Source: an uncultured Mycoplasmatota bacterium (GTDB taxonomy: Bacteria; Bacillota_I; Bacilli_A; RF39; UBA660). From it: DNA of 14,414 nt. The notes under the pieces are model-generated. The model saw only the letters and a list, made by a program, of their open reading frames with translations. It had not been told where the DNA came from and made no database searches. The DNA lies in the NCBI GenBank assembly GCA_900552235.1, contig URYZ01000021.1:1-14414 (forward strand), read 5' to 3'. The translations under genes were made by a program, and so were the position numbers. Positions 1 through 6,192 of the stretch are shown piece after piece; the stretch's first letter is position 1; each line of letters starts with the position of its first letter.

Positions 1-178
1 AAACTAGTCCATTTGTACTTTCTGTTAATGTAAAATTTACTACTCCTGTTTTTATTACTTGACTCTTTCCTGCGTTAATTGTGTTTTCATATATTGCAAA
101 TGTTATTCCTGTTACTAAAGATACAACCCCAATTAATGTTAAAATAATTGATATTTTTAATCCTTTTTTTTCTTTCAT
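1..178 (-). CDS. Partial exported or membrane-anchored protein, SipW/TasA-like signal region (C-terminus outside window)
   Basis: Only the first 59 codons are present; the gene runs off the left edge. The product begins MKEKKGLK, followed by a hydrophobic stretch at about residues 9-29 and then FAIYENTINAGKSQVIKTG. A short basic N-terminus, a hydrophobic helix and an AxYxxxT-type sequence leading into a beta-rich, Thr/Asn-rich segment resemble the alternate signal peptides of SipW-processed proteins such as TasA and camelysin. That assignment is an inference from the pattern. I chose the ATG at 178 because an AGGA sequence sits nine bases upstream; an in-frame ATG at 184 is too close to that site. 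The gene has its own consensus promoter at 205-233 and lies just downstream of the tRNA operon terminator, so it is a separate unit. Function unknown. Confidence 0.6.
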   Translation of the reverse strand, partial: MKEKKGLKISIILTLIGVVSLVTGITFAIYENTINAGKSQVIKTGVVNFTLTESTNGLV

Positions 179-204
179 AAGCATCTATCCTATTCTACAA
201 AATA

Positions 205-233
205 ATTATATAAAATTATGCTACCTTAGTCAA
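205..233 (-). promoter_or_regulatory. Sigma-A-type promoter of the partial exported protein gene
   Basis: On the minus strand TTGACT (228-233) and TATAAT (205-210) are separated by exactly 17 bases. Transcription would begin about 15-20 bases before the start codon at 178. Confidence 0.8.
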
Positions 234-242
234 TATTTAAGC

Positions 243-268
243 ACAAAAAAACTCTTTAAAAAAGAGTT
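243..268 (-). terminator. Rho-independent terminator of the tRNA operon
   Basis: The stem AACTCTTT/AAAGAGTT (250-257 with 261-268) has a three-base loop and is followed on the minus strand by a run of seven T. It lies 14 bases beyond the last tRNA gene (Phe). Confidence 0.85.
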
Positions 269-281
269 ATATTCGCATATC

Positions 282-357
<76 letters not shown>

Positions 358-362
358 ATATA

Positions 363-438
363 TGGCGGTTCCGACGGGACTTGAACCCGCGATCTTCTGC
401 GTGACAGGCAGACGTGATAACCACTACACCACGGAACC
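363..438 (-). tRNA. tRNA-Asp (anticodon GTC)
   Basis: 76 bases with encoded CCA and discriminator G. The acceptor GGTTCCG pairs perfectly with CGGAACC, and the anticodon loop CTGTCAC is flanked by TCTGC and GCAGA. Confidence 0.97.
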
Positions 439-439
439 A

Positions 440-516
<77 letters not shown>

Positions 517-531
517 ATAAAATATATATAA

Positions 532-622
532 TGGCGGAGGAAAAGGGATTCGAACCCCTGCGCCGTCTCCGACCTCCCGGTTTTCAAGACCGGTCCCTTC
601 AACCAGACTTGGGTATTCCTCC
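532..622 (-). tRNA. tRNA-Ser (anticodon TGA)
   Basis: 91 bases with the long variable arm typical of serine tRNAs and an encoded CCA. The acceptor GGAGGAA faces TTCCTCC, the discriminator is G, and the anticodon loop CTTGAAA is closed by CCGGT/ACCGG. Confidence 0.97.
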
Positions 623-630
623 ATAAAAGA

Positions 631-719
631 TGGTGCCTAAGGCCGGACTTGAACCGGCACGTGGGATTAACCACGCAGGATTTTAAGTCCTGTGCGTCTA
701 CCTATTCCGCCACTCAGGC
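631..719 (-). tRNA. tRNA-Leu (anticodon TAA)
   Basis: 89 bases, class II with a long variable arm and encoded CCA. The anticodon loop CTTAAAA lies between CAGGA and TCCTG, and the acceptor GCCTGAG pairs with CTTAGGC. UUA is expected to be the main Leu codon in such an AT-rich genome. Confidence 0.97.
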
Positions 720-727
720 AAAAAAAA

Positions 728-803
728 TGGTGTCCCGCTGGAGATTCGAACTCCAGACCCTTTGATTAAAAGTCAAATGCTCTACCAACTGAGCTAGCGG
801 AAC
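728..803 (-). tRNA. tRNA-Lys (anticodon TTT)
   Basis: 76 bases with encoded CCA. The acceptor GTTCCGC pairs with GCGGGAC (one T-G pair), and the anticodon loop CTTTTAA lies between TTTGA and TCAAA. Confidence 0.97.
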
Positions 804-817
804 GTAATACTAAAAAG

Positions 818-892
818 TGGTTGCCTCGGCTAGATTCGAACTAGCGCGTGCGAGAGTCAAAGTCTCGTGCCTTACCGCTTGGCTACGAGGCA
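818..892 (-). tRNA. tRNA-Gln (anticodon TTG)
   Basis: 75 bases with encoded CCA. The acceptor TGCCTCG pairs with CGAGGCA; the first pair is the weak T-A pair common in Gln tRNAs. The anticodon loop CTTTGAC is closed by CGAGA/TCTCG. Confidence 0.97.
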
Positions 893-900
893 ATATAAAG

Positions 901-984
901 TGGTGGAGGAACATGGATTTGAACCATGGAACCGTTAGGAACAGATTTACAGTCTGCCGCGTTTGACCACTTCGCTATTCCTCC
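901..984 (-). tRNA. tRNA-Tyr (anticodon GTA)
   Basis: 84 bases with the long variable arm of bacterial Tyr tRNAs and an encoded CCA. The acceptor GGAGGAA faces TTCCTCC, and the anticodon loop is CTGTAAA. Confidence 0.97.
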
Positions 985-991
985 AAAAATA

Positions 992-1067
<76 letters not shown>

Positions 1068-1072
1068 ACTAA

Positions 1073-1149
1073 TGGTGGGCGATATAGGACTCGAACCTAT
1101 GACCCCCTGCTTGTAAGGCAGGTGCTCTAACCAACTGAGCTAATCGCCC
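1073..1149 (-). tRNA. tRNA-Val (anticodon TAC)
   Basis: 77 bases with encoded CCA. The acceptor GGGCGAT pairs perfectly with ATCGCCC, and the anticodon loop CTTACAA is closed by CCTGC/GCAGG. It is the first gene of the operon, about 50 bases downstream of the promoter. Confidence 0.97.
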
Positions 1150-1200
1150 ATTAACATCATCTTTCACGGTAATGTCAATGAAATTCATTCGACGATATTA

Positions 1201-1229
1201 AATATATCTTATTATTAAAATTTTGTCAA
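1201..1229 (-). promoter_or_regulatory. Strong promoter of the ten-gene tRNA operon
   Basis: The minus strand carries a perfect TTGACA (1224-1229), a 17-base AT-only or nearly AT-only spacer, and TATATT (1201-1206). The -35 box is only eight bases beyond the stop codon of the upstream S1-domain gene, and I see no terminator hairpin between them. Confidence 0.9.
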
Positions 1230-1237
1230 TATAATTT

Positions 1238-1591
1238 CTAATTTTTTTTATTTTTTTTTGCAATTTCTATCCAATCTTCTAAATTTTCCCTTAAAATTCC
1301 AAAACCACTACCTACTTCTTCAATATTTCTTCTATTTCTTTTTTTAGGCTTACTTTTAATATTTTTTATACTTAATTTAACATGGCAACTCTCATCATCC
1401 ACTTCAATTATCTTAGCACTTATTGTTTCACCAAGATTAATATAATCATTTATATCTTTTACAAAACCATCTGAAATTTCCGAAATATGAATAAGTCCAC
1501 TGTAATAATCATCTAAACTAACAAATGCTCCATATTTTTCTATTCCTGTAACATTACCTGTAACAGTACTTCCAACCTTATATTTTGTCAT
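1238..1591 (-). CDS. yugI: S1-domain RNA-binding protein, YugI/CvfD (general stress protein 13) family
   Basis: A 117-residue cytosolic protein. Residues 1-76 form an S1 domain: VGSTVTGNVTGIEKYGAFVSL, then GLIHISEIS, and a last strand VKLSIKNI. The basic linker KPKKRNRR (about 81-88) is followed by a tail with GFGILRENLEDWIEIA (about 97-111), which matches the short C-terminal segment of Bacillus YugI and its Listeria and Staphylococcus relatives. Those proteins bind RNA or ribosomes and affect stress or virulence traits. The length is slightly below YugI (about 130). An AGGGTGGTG ribosome binding site precedes the ATG at 1591. The gene diverges from nfu and is followed without a visible terminator by the tRNA promoter. 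The RNA-binding role is well supported; the target is unknown. Confidence 0.85.
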   Translation of the reverse strand: MTKYKVGSTVTGNVTGIEKYGAFVSLDDYYSGLIHISEISDGFVKDINDYINLGETISAKIIEVDDESCHVKLSIKNIKSKPKKRNRRNIEEVGSGFGILRENLEDWIEIAKKNKKN

Positions 1592-1628
1592 ATATACACC
1601 ACCCTAGATGTTTTTTCTTTGTGTAATA

Positions 1629-1634
1629 ATTATA
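1629..1634 (-). promoter_or_regulatory. Probable -10 box of the yugI-like gene
   Basis: A perfect TATAAT lies about 40 bases upstream of the start codon on the minus strand. The -35 region at 17-base spacing reads TAGAAA, which is a poor match, so the promoter is probable but incomplete. Confidence 0.55.
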
Positions 1635-1662
1635 CAACAAAAATTAAGTTTTTTCTACCATC

Positions 1663-1691
1663 TTTACAAAAAACATTAAAAAAGTTATAAT
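1663..1691 (+). promoter_or_regulatory. Promoter of nfu
   Basis: TTTACA (1663-1668), a 17-base spacer and a perfect TATAAT (1686-1691) lie just before the AAAGGAAG ribosome binding site and the ATG at 1715. The leader is under 20 bases. The promoter is back to back with that of the yugI-like gene. Confidence 0.85.
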
Positions 1692-1714
1692 CAAGTAAAG
1701 AAAGGAAGAATTTT

Positions 1715-1942
1715 ATGGAAGAAAAAGTATTGGAAGTAATTAATGAATTAAGACCATTTTTAATGAATGATGGTGGCAATATTGAATTCGTTAAAATAGA
1801 AGGAAACATTTTATATATTACATTACAAGGAGCATGTAGAAATTGCCCTATGCAAGAAATAACTTTAAAAGATGGTATTGAAAGAACAATTATAGATAAA
1901 GTCCCAGAAATTAAAGAAGTAAGAATAATTGAAGAGGTTTAA
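1715..1942 (+). CDS. nfu: Nfu-type iron-sulfur cluster scaffold/carrier (NifU C-terminal domain)
   Basis: A 75-residue protein consisting only of the NifU C-terminal domain. The family pattern is clear: LRPFLMNDGGNIEFV (about 12-26), ILYITLQGAC (32-41) and the cluster-binding pair Cys41-x-x-Cys44, then MQEITLKDGIERTI. Such proteins bind a 4Fe-4S or 2Fe-2S cluster, usually as a dimer bridged by the two CxxC motifs, and pass it to apo-proteins in the cytosol. The size fits stand-alone Firmicutes Nfu (Bacillus YutI). It has its own promoter and terminator and is transcribed alone. Its stop codon overlaps in antisense with the stop of the convergent YutH-like gene at the palindrome TTAA. No other iron-sulfur assembly gene is in the window. 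Confidence 0.93.
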   Translation: MEEKVLEVINELRPFLMNDGGNIEFVKIEGNILYITLQGACRNCPMQEITLKDGIERTIIDKVPEIKEVRIIEEV

Positions 1943-1953
1943 TCCTCTTTTTT
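1932..1953 (+). terminator. Terminator of nfu, built around the stop codon
   Basis: The stem AAGAGG/CCTCTT (1932-1937 with 1944-1949) has the loop TTTAAT, which contains the nfu TAA, and is followed by a T run to 1953. It also overlaps the 3' end of the convergent gene. Confidence 0.75.
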
Positions 1954-2853
1954 ATTTTCAAATAACCAAGTTAAGTAAGGAAGTCCTAAATTTTTGTAAT
2001 AATTAAAAATAAACCTTAAAAAATCTTCATAGTTATCTGTTTTTGTATTAAAAAGTAAAATACTTTTATCGTCTTCTTCATTTATAATTATTTCTTCATA
2101 TTTATCGAAATAAAATGATGGAAACATTATTCTTGTTATAAGTCTAGAAGCATCATTTTTATCATGTGATAACTTATTTAAAATATTCTTTAATTTATCA
2201 AATGTATACTTTTCATTTATAATATACGATTTTAAATAATCACCAATATCTCTTTCTTTATAATCAACAACAAAATTTAAAGGATTTAAAAACTCTAATA
2301 AATCAGTATTTATACCTAACCTTTTATGACAAACAAACTTAACTTCCTGTTTTAAAATAACATTATCGTTATAATAGCTAATTGCATTTTCCCATATTCC
2401 TAAATAATAATTAATTCCTTCGTTTATGTTTTTATATTTTTTAGACATTTGACTAAATTGATATTCAATGTAATCTATTTTCTTTTCCCAATTAACACTC
2501 CACATTGATTTATCAAGCAAATTATAATTATTTTTAGGGGCATAATTAAATCTTAATATATCATCAATTGTAATTACTTTATTTTTAACATTAGGTAGTT
2601 TCATTAATAAATAATAAGAATTATCTTCAAAAAACAAAACATTGTTTTCTTTTGTTAATATTATTTCATAAGTAATTATATTATTTTGTAACATTTCTTT
2701 ATTTAAATTGTATATGCTTATTACTTCATCTATATTTCTTGTATATTTATGAATGACAAAATCACTATTTTGATAAGTAAAATAGTAATTATCGTTTATT
2801 TTTTCTATTTCTTCTAAAAAAATATTATAAAAAAATATTAAAGCATTTTTCAT
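1939..2853 (-). CDS. YutH/CotS-like kinase-fold protein, catalytic motif degenerate
   Basis: 304 residues with no signal peptide or membrane segment. The C-terminal half resembles the CotS/YutH branch of the aminoglycoside-phosphotransferase fold: WEKKIDYIEYQ (about 122-132), a helix with NYYLGIWENAISYY (148-161), VCHKRLG (174-180) and FVVDYKERDIGDYLKS (194-209), then a region rich in aromatic residues. In active members the His is followed by Gly-Asp (HGD); here it is HKR, so the catalytic Asp is missing and phosphotransfer is doubtful. The neighbour is nfu, matching the Bacillus yutH/yutI arrangement, where YutH is spore-coat associated. Nothing here shows that this organism sporulates. The ribosome binding site is weak (GTGATG). 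The family call is from remembered patterns and position; the function is unknown. Confidence 0.6.
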   Translation of the reverse strand: MKNALIFFYNIFLEEIEKINDNYYFTYQNSDFVIHKYTRNIDEVISIYNLNKEMLQNNIITYEIILTKENNVLFFEDNSYYLLMKLPNVKNKVITIDDILRFNYAPKNNYNLLDKSMWSVNWEKKIDYIEYQFSQMSKKYKNINEGINYYLGIWENAISYYNDNVILKQEVKFVCHKRLGINTDLLEFLNPLNFVVDYKERDIGDYLKSYIINEKYTFDKLKNILNKLSHDKNDASRLITRIMFPSFYFDKYEEIIINEEDDKSILLFNTKTDNYEDFLRFIFNYYKNLGLPYLTWLFENKKED

Positions 2854-2868
2854 AAATCATCACACTAA

Positions 2869-2898
2869 ATTTTATGATAAAAAAAGAAAAAATATCAA
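2869..2898 (-). promoter_or_regulatory. Candidate promoter of the YutH-like gene, overlapping a terminator
   Basis: TTGATA (2893-2898), an 18-base spacer and TAAAAT (2869-2874) lie upstream of the ATG at 2853. The -35 box is part of the stem of the preceding terminator. Confidence 0.5.
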
Positions 2899-2914
2899 AT
2901 TAAATTGATATTTT
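2881..2914 (-). terminator. Terminator of the murC/hydrolase operon
   Basis: A perfect stem of ten pairs (2889-2898 with 2905-2914) has a six-base loop. On the minus strand it is followed by a T-rich run with one C. The base of the stem contains part of the TAA stop of the hydrolase gene. Confidence 0.8.
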
Positions 2915-3452
2915 ATTTATCGAATAAGAAATATTCATTATATTTTTTTTCATGTTCTAAAGTAGTTGTTCTTCCATGACCTGGATATATTTTAGTATCA
3001 TTTGGATATTCTCCAATTTTATCAATACTTCTTATCATTTCTTTATAATCTCCTGTTGGTAAATCCGTTCTTCCTATATTTTCATAAAAGATAAAGTCTC
3101 CGACAAACATAACTTTTTCTTTAGGAAAATAGTAAGTAACGGAAGTAGCAGAATGACCTTTTGTATATATTACTTCAAAAGAAAAGTCTTCTATTTGATG
3201 GTTACCTTCAAATAAATTATTATAATCATATACTTTTATACCATACATACTTGAAAGTGGTTTAACACATCCTGTATGGTCTTCATGATGATGTGTAAGT
3301 AAAATAGCAATTGGTGTTGTATTTAACTTTTTAATTCTTGAAACAATAAAATTTTCATCAGCCCCTGGATCTATTATTAATGATTTATTATTTTTAGTTA
3401 ATATATAACAATTAGTTTCTAAATAACCTACTTTTAAGATATCTATATTCAT
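2913..3452 (-). CDS. Metallo-beta-lactamase-fold hydrolase, glyoxalase II-like (YqgX type)
   Basis: A 179-residue cytosolic enzyme of the binuclear zinc hydrolase fold. Visible ligands are THHHEDH at 53-59 (His54, His56, Asp58, His59), GHS with His100, VGDF with Asp119, and YPGHG with His159. The segment ENIGRTDLPTGDY (124-136) is typical of the YqgX/GloB-like subgroup, which in some bacteria hydrolyses S-lactoylglutathione-type or bacillithiol thioesters. The true substrate cannot be read from sequence. It is shorter than most relatives (about 205-215), because it lacks the C-terminal extension of true glyoxalase II. Its ATG overlaps the murC stop as ATGA, so it is translationally coupled to murC. 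That pairing probably reflects compact gene order, not a shared pathway. Confidence 0.88.
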   Translation of the reverse strand: MNIDILKVGYLETNCYILTKNNKSLIIDPGADENFIVSRIKKLNTTPIAILLTHHHEDHTGCVKPLSSMYGIKVYDYNNLFEGNHQIEDFSFEVIYTKGHSATSVTYYFPKEKVMFVGDFIFYENIGRTDLPTGDYKEMIRSIDKIGEYPNDTKIYPGHGRTTTLEHEKKYNEYFLFDK

Positions 3453-4747
3453 TTTAAACCTTCCTTATAAGCATCAATTAACCAAGTAGGATCCTTACAT
3501 CCCATAAATGGTATAACAGCATTATCATATTTATATAATTTACTTATTTCTTCTTTACTTATATGTTCTGCATTTGGTATTAAATCTATTATTAAATTAG
3601 ATGTAACACCTGGGTAATCTTCAAAACTTTCTCTAGCAGGTTCTATGTCTGTTACAAATACTTTATCAGCTTTTTTTAAAACATCTGCGAAATCTTTATA
3701 AAATGCTTTTGTTCTTGAAATAGTATAAGGTATTAAAACTGCCACTACTTGTTTAGTAGGGTATTTTTGCCTTGCTGTTTCTATTACTGTTTTAACTTCA
3801 TTTGGATGATGTGCATAATCATCTACTATTATATTATTACCTATTTTTGTTTCACTAAATCTTCTTTTAGCACCTTTAAAATTATTAATATTTTCAATTA
3901 TTAAATCAACATCAATATTTTCTAAATAGCACATATAAATACATGCTAAAGCATCTAAAAGCATATGCTTTCCGTATAAATTAAGTTTAAAATGTCCATA
4001 GAACTTTTTATCTATATAAACATCAAAGCTACTTCCTTCTGGAGTAAAAATAGCATTTTTACAAACAACATCATTGTCTTCATTAAAACCATAATAAACT
4101 ATTTTATCGCTTTTTAACTTTCTGATTTCAACATCATCACCACAAGCAACTACTTTATCACTAACATTAGAAATAAATTCTCCAAAAACTTCTCTATATT
4201 CATCAGGCGATTTATAACAATCAACATGGTCATAATCTATATTAGTTATAATAGCATATTTAGGATAATAATTTAAAAAATGTCTTTCAAATTCACAAGA
4301 TTCTACAACAAAATTAGAAGATGTTTTATCTACAAAACCTGTTCCATCACCAATTAAATAATTTGTTTTTATCGTATTTTTAAATATATGTGATAAAAGT
4401 GCTGTAGTTGTTGTTTTACCATGACTCCCTGATACACATATTGTTTTATATTTTTTAGTTAATTCCCCGATAAATTCAAAATAGCCATACATTTTACAAT
4501 TTAATTCTTTTGCTCTTTTATAAGCATAATGATTTTCATGAATTGCTGCTGTGTAAATAAAAATCATATCACTTGTTAAAAAATAAGCATCTTTATAAAC
4601 TTTTATATCATTTTCGTATAAAGCATCTTCTGTAAAGGTATACACTTTAGCATCATCACAACCTATTACTTCATTTCCTAAGTTTTTCAACATACATGCA
4701 AGTCCTGCCATACCAGAACCTTTTATCCCTGCAAAAAAATATTTCAT
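3449..4747 (-). CDS. murC: UDP-N-acetylmuramate--L-alanine ligase
   Basis: The 432-residue MurC joins L-alanine to UDP-N-acetylmuramic acid using ATP, the first amino-acid addition of peptidoglycan precursor synthesis in the cytosol. The N-terminal nucleotide-sugar domain starts FFAGIKGSGMAGLA, the central ligase domain has the P-loop SGSHGKTTTT at 106-115, and the C-terminal domain follows NNFKGAKRRF (about 288-297) with DDYAHHPNE at 309-317. The DYAHHP motif and the N-terminal GxKGSGM separate MurC from MurD, MurE and MurF. Length is normal. AGAAGGA precedes the ATG. The gene sits outside the dcw cluster, as in Bacillus, and is followed by a four-base overlap with the hydrolase gene. GKHMLLDALA (259-268) replaces the more usual GxHNxxNALA. 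Confidence 0.95.
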   Translation of the reverse strand: MKYFFAGIKGSGMAGLACMLKNLGNEVIGCDDAKVYTFTEDALYENDIKVYKDAYFLTSDMIFIYTAAIHENHYAYKRAKELNCKMYGYFEFIGELTKKYKTICVSGSHGKTTTTALLSHIFKNTIKTNYLIGDGTGFVDKTSSNFVVESCEFERHFLNYYPKYAIITNIDYDHVDCYKSPDEYREVFGEFISNVSDKVVACGDDVEIRKLKSDKIVYYGFNEDNDVVCKNAIFTPEGSSFDVYIDKKFYGHFKLNLYGKHMLLDALACIYMCYLENIDVDLIIENINNFKGAKRRFSETKIGNNIIVDDYAHHPNEVKTVIETARQKYPTKQVVAVLIPYTISRTKAFYKDFADVLKKADKVFVTDIEPARESFEDYPGVTSNLIIDLIPNAEHISKEEISKLYKYDNAVIPFMGCKDPTWLIDAYKEGLK

Positions 4748-4773
4748 ATTTTTCCTTCTTTCTATAATATTTT

Positions 4774-4803
4774 ATTATATTTAAGATAAAAAATTATAGT
4801 AAA
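4774..4803 (-). promoter_or_regulatory. Candidate promoter of murC
   Basis: A perfect TATAAT (4774-4779) is preceded at 18 bases by TTTACT (4798-4803), four of six matches to consensus. The -35 box falls in the loop and stem of the serS terminator, so the two signals share DNA. Confidence 0.55.
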
Positions 4804-4813
4804 ACTATAATTT
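4788..4813 (-). terminator. Terminator of serS
   Basis: A nine-pair stem (4791-4799 with 4805-4813) with a five-base loop leads into T residues on the minus strand. The right arm contains part of the serS TAA stop. Confidence 0.75.
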
Positions 4814-6089
4814 ATTTTATTATTTCTTTACCACCCATATATGGTCTTAATACCTCTGGTACAGTTATGCTGCCATCTTCGTTGTAATTATTTTCAATTA
4901 CAGCAATTAATCCACGAGGTGAAGCCACTACTGTATTATTTAAAGTATGTAAATAATAGTTTCCTTTTTCACTTTTAACACGAATACCAAGTCTTCTTGC
5001 TTGAGCATCTCCTAAATTAGAACAGCTGCCTACTTCAAAGTATTTTTGTTGTCTTGGACTCCAAGCTTCAATATCACATGATTTAACCTTTAAATCTGCT
5101 AAATCACCACTACAACATTCAAGTTGTCTTACTGGTACATTCATATTTCTAAATACTTCAACAGTATATTTCCACATATCTTCATAGTACTTAAATGAAT
5201 CTTCTGGTTCACAAAGAACAATCATTTCTTGCTTTTCAAATTGATGAACTCTGTAAAGTCCTCTTTCTTCAAGGCCATGACTTCCTCCCTCTTTTCTAAA
5301 GCATGGAGAATATGAAGTCATTCTTATTGGTAAATCTTCTTTTTTTATTAATTGATCTTTAAATTTACCTATCATAGAATGTTCACTTGTACCTATTAAA
5401 TATAAATCTTCATTTTCTATTTTATACATCATTGCTTCCATTTCAGCAAAACTCATAACGCCATTAACAACATCCCCATGAATCATAAATGGAGGAATTG
5501 CATAAGTAAAGCCTTTATCTATCATATAATCTCTAGCATAAGCAAGTAATGCTTCGTGAAGTCTTGCTATATCACCAAGTAAATAATAAAACCCTTCGCC
5601 ACTTGTTCTTCCAGCTGATGCTTTATCAAGACCATTTAATTTTTCAATTATATCAGCATGATAAGGTATTTCATATTTTGGAACATAAGCTTCACCAAAT
5701 CTTTCTTTTTCAACATTACACGAATCATCTTTACCAATTGGTACAGAGCTATCTATGATATTAGGAATAGTCATCATTTTCTCTTTTATTTCTTGTTCCA
5801 AAGTTTCTTCTTCTTTTTCACATAAAGATATTTCTTCATTAATTTGTGACACTTTCTTCTTTGTACTTTCAGCTTCTTCTTTTTTACCTTCACGCATTAA
5901 AAGACCTATTTTACTACTTAAAGTATTTTTTTCACTTCTTAAAGCATCACCTTTTTGTTTAAATTCACGAAATTTTAAATCAAGATCATAAATCTTGTCA
6001 ACTAAACTAAGTTTATCTTCTTGAAATTTCTTTTTAATATTTTCTTTTACTAATTCTCTATTATTTCTAATTAAATTAATATCTATCAT
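4812..6089 (-). CDS. serS: Seryl-tRNA synthetase
   Basis: A 425-residue class II aminoacyl-tRNA synthetase that charges tRNA-Ser, such as the tRNA-Ser(TGA) in the nearby operon. Residues 1-110 form the long antiparallel coiled-coil arm that grips the serine tRNA variable arm (rich in Lys and Glu). The catalytic domain shows the serine-binding loop IGTSEHSM (232-239), motif 2 with SPCFRKEGGSHG (261-272) and RVHQFEKQE (280-288), CDIEAWSPRQQKYFEVGSCSN (338-358), and motif 3 ending in PRGLIAVIENN (391-401). Length is normal. GGAGG precedes the ATG at 6089. It is a single-gene unit with its own promoter and terminator. The leader is only about 25 bases, too short for a T-box riboswitch. Confidence 0.97.
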   Translation of the reverse strand: MIDINLIRNNRELVKENIKKKFQEDKLSLVDKIYDLDLKFREFKQKGDALRSEKNTLSSKIGLLMREGKKEEAESTKKKVSQINEEISLCEKEEETLEQEIKEKMMTIPNIIDSSVPIGKDDSCNVEKERFGEAYVPKYEIPYHADIIEKLNGLDKASAGRTSGEGFYYLLGDIARLHEALLAYARDYMIDKGFTYAIPPFMIHGDVVNGVMSFAEMEAMMYKIENEDLYLIGTSEHSMIGKFKDQLIKKEDLPIRMTSYSPCFRKEGGSHGLEERGLYRVHQFEKQEMIVLCEPEDSFKYYEDMWKYTVEVFRNMNVPVRQLECCSGDLADLKVKSCDIEAWSPRQQKYFEVGSCSNLGDAQARRLGIRVKSEKGNYYLHTLNNTVVASPRGLIAVIENNYNEDGSITVPEVLRPYMGGKEIIK

Positions 6090-6118
6090 ATAAAATTCCT
6101 CCAGTTATCTATAAACTT

Positions 6119-6147
6119 ATTTTACAAAAAATATGTTATTTAGTCAA
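6119..6147 (-). promoter_or_regulatory. Promoter of serS
   Basis: TTGACT (6142-6147), a 17-base spacer and TAAAAT (6119-6124) lie between the upstream terminator and the GGAGG site. Confidence 0.85.
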
Positions 6148-6167
6148 TTAAAGTATTATTATTTAAG

Positions 6168-6192
6168 AAAAAAATCACAAAAAATTGTGATT
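6168..6192 (-). terminator. Terminator of the mraZ-rsmH-ftsL-pbp operon
   Basis: The perfect eight-pair stem AATCACAA/TTGTGATT (6173-6180 with 6185-6192) has a four-base loop and is followed on the minus strand by a run of seven T that begins within the stem. The penicillin-binding protein's TAA overlaps the stem. It shows that the dcw operon ends here. Confidence 0.85.

Noticed and set aside
5549..5991. Two plus-strand frames inside serS
   Set aside because: They are antisense shadows of a clearly conserved gene and lack start signals.
6090..6190. T-box riboswitch upstream of serS
   Set aside because: A consensus promoter leaves a leader of only about 25 bases, and no T-box core or antiterminator is visible.
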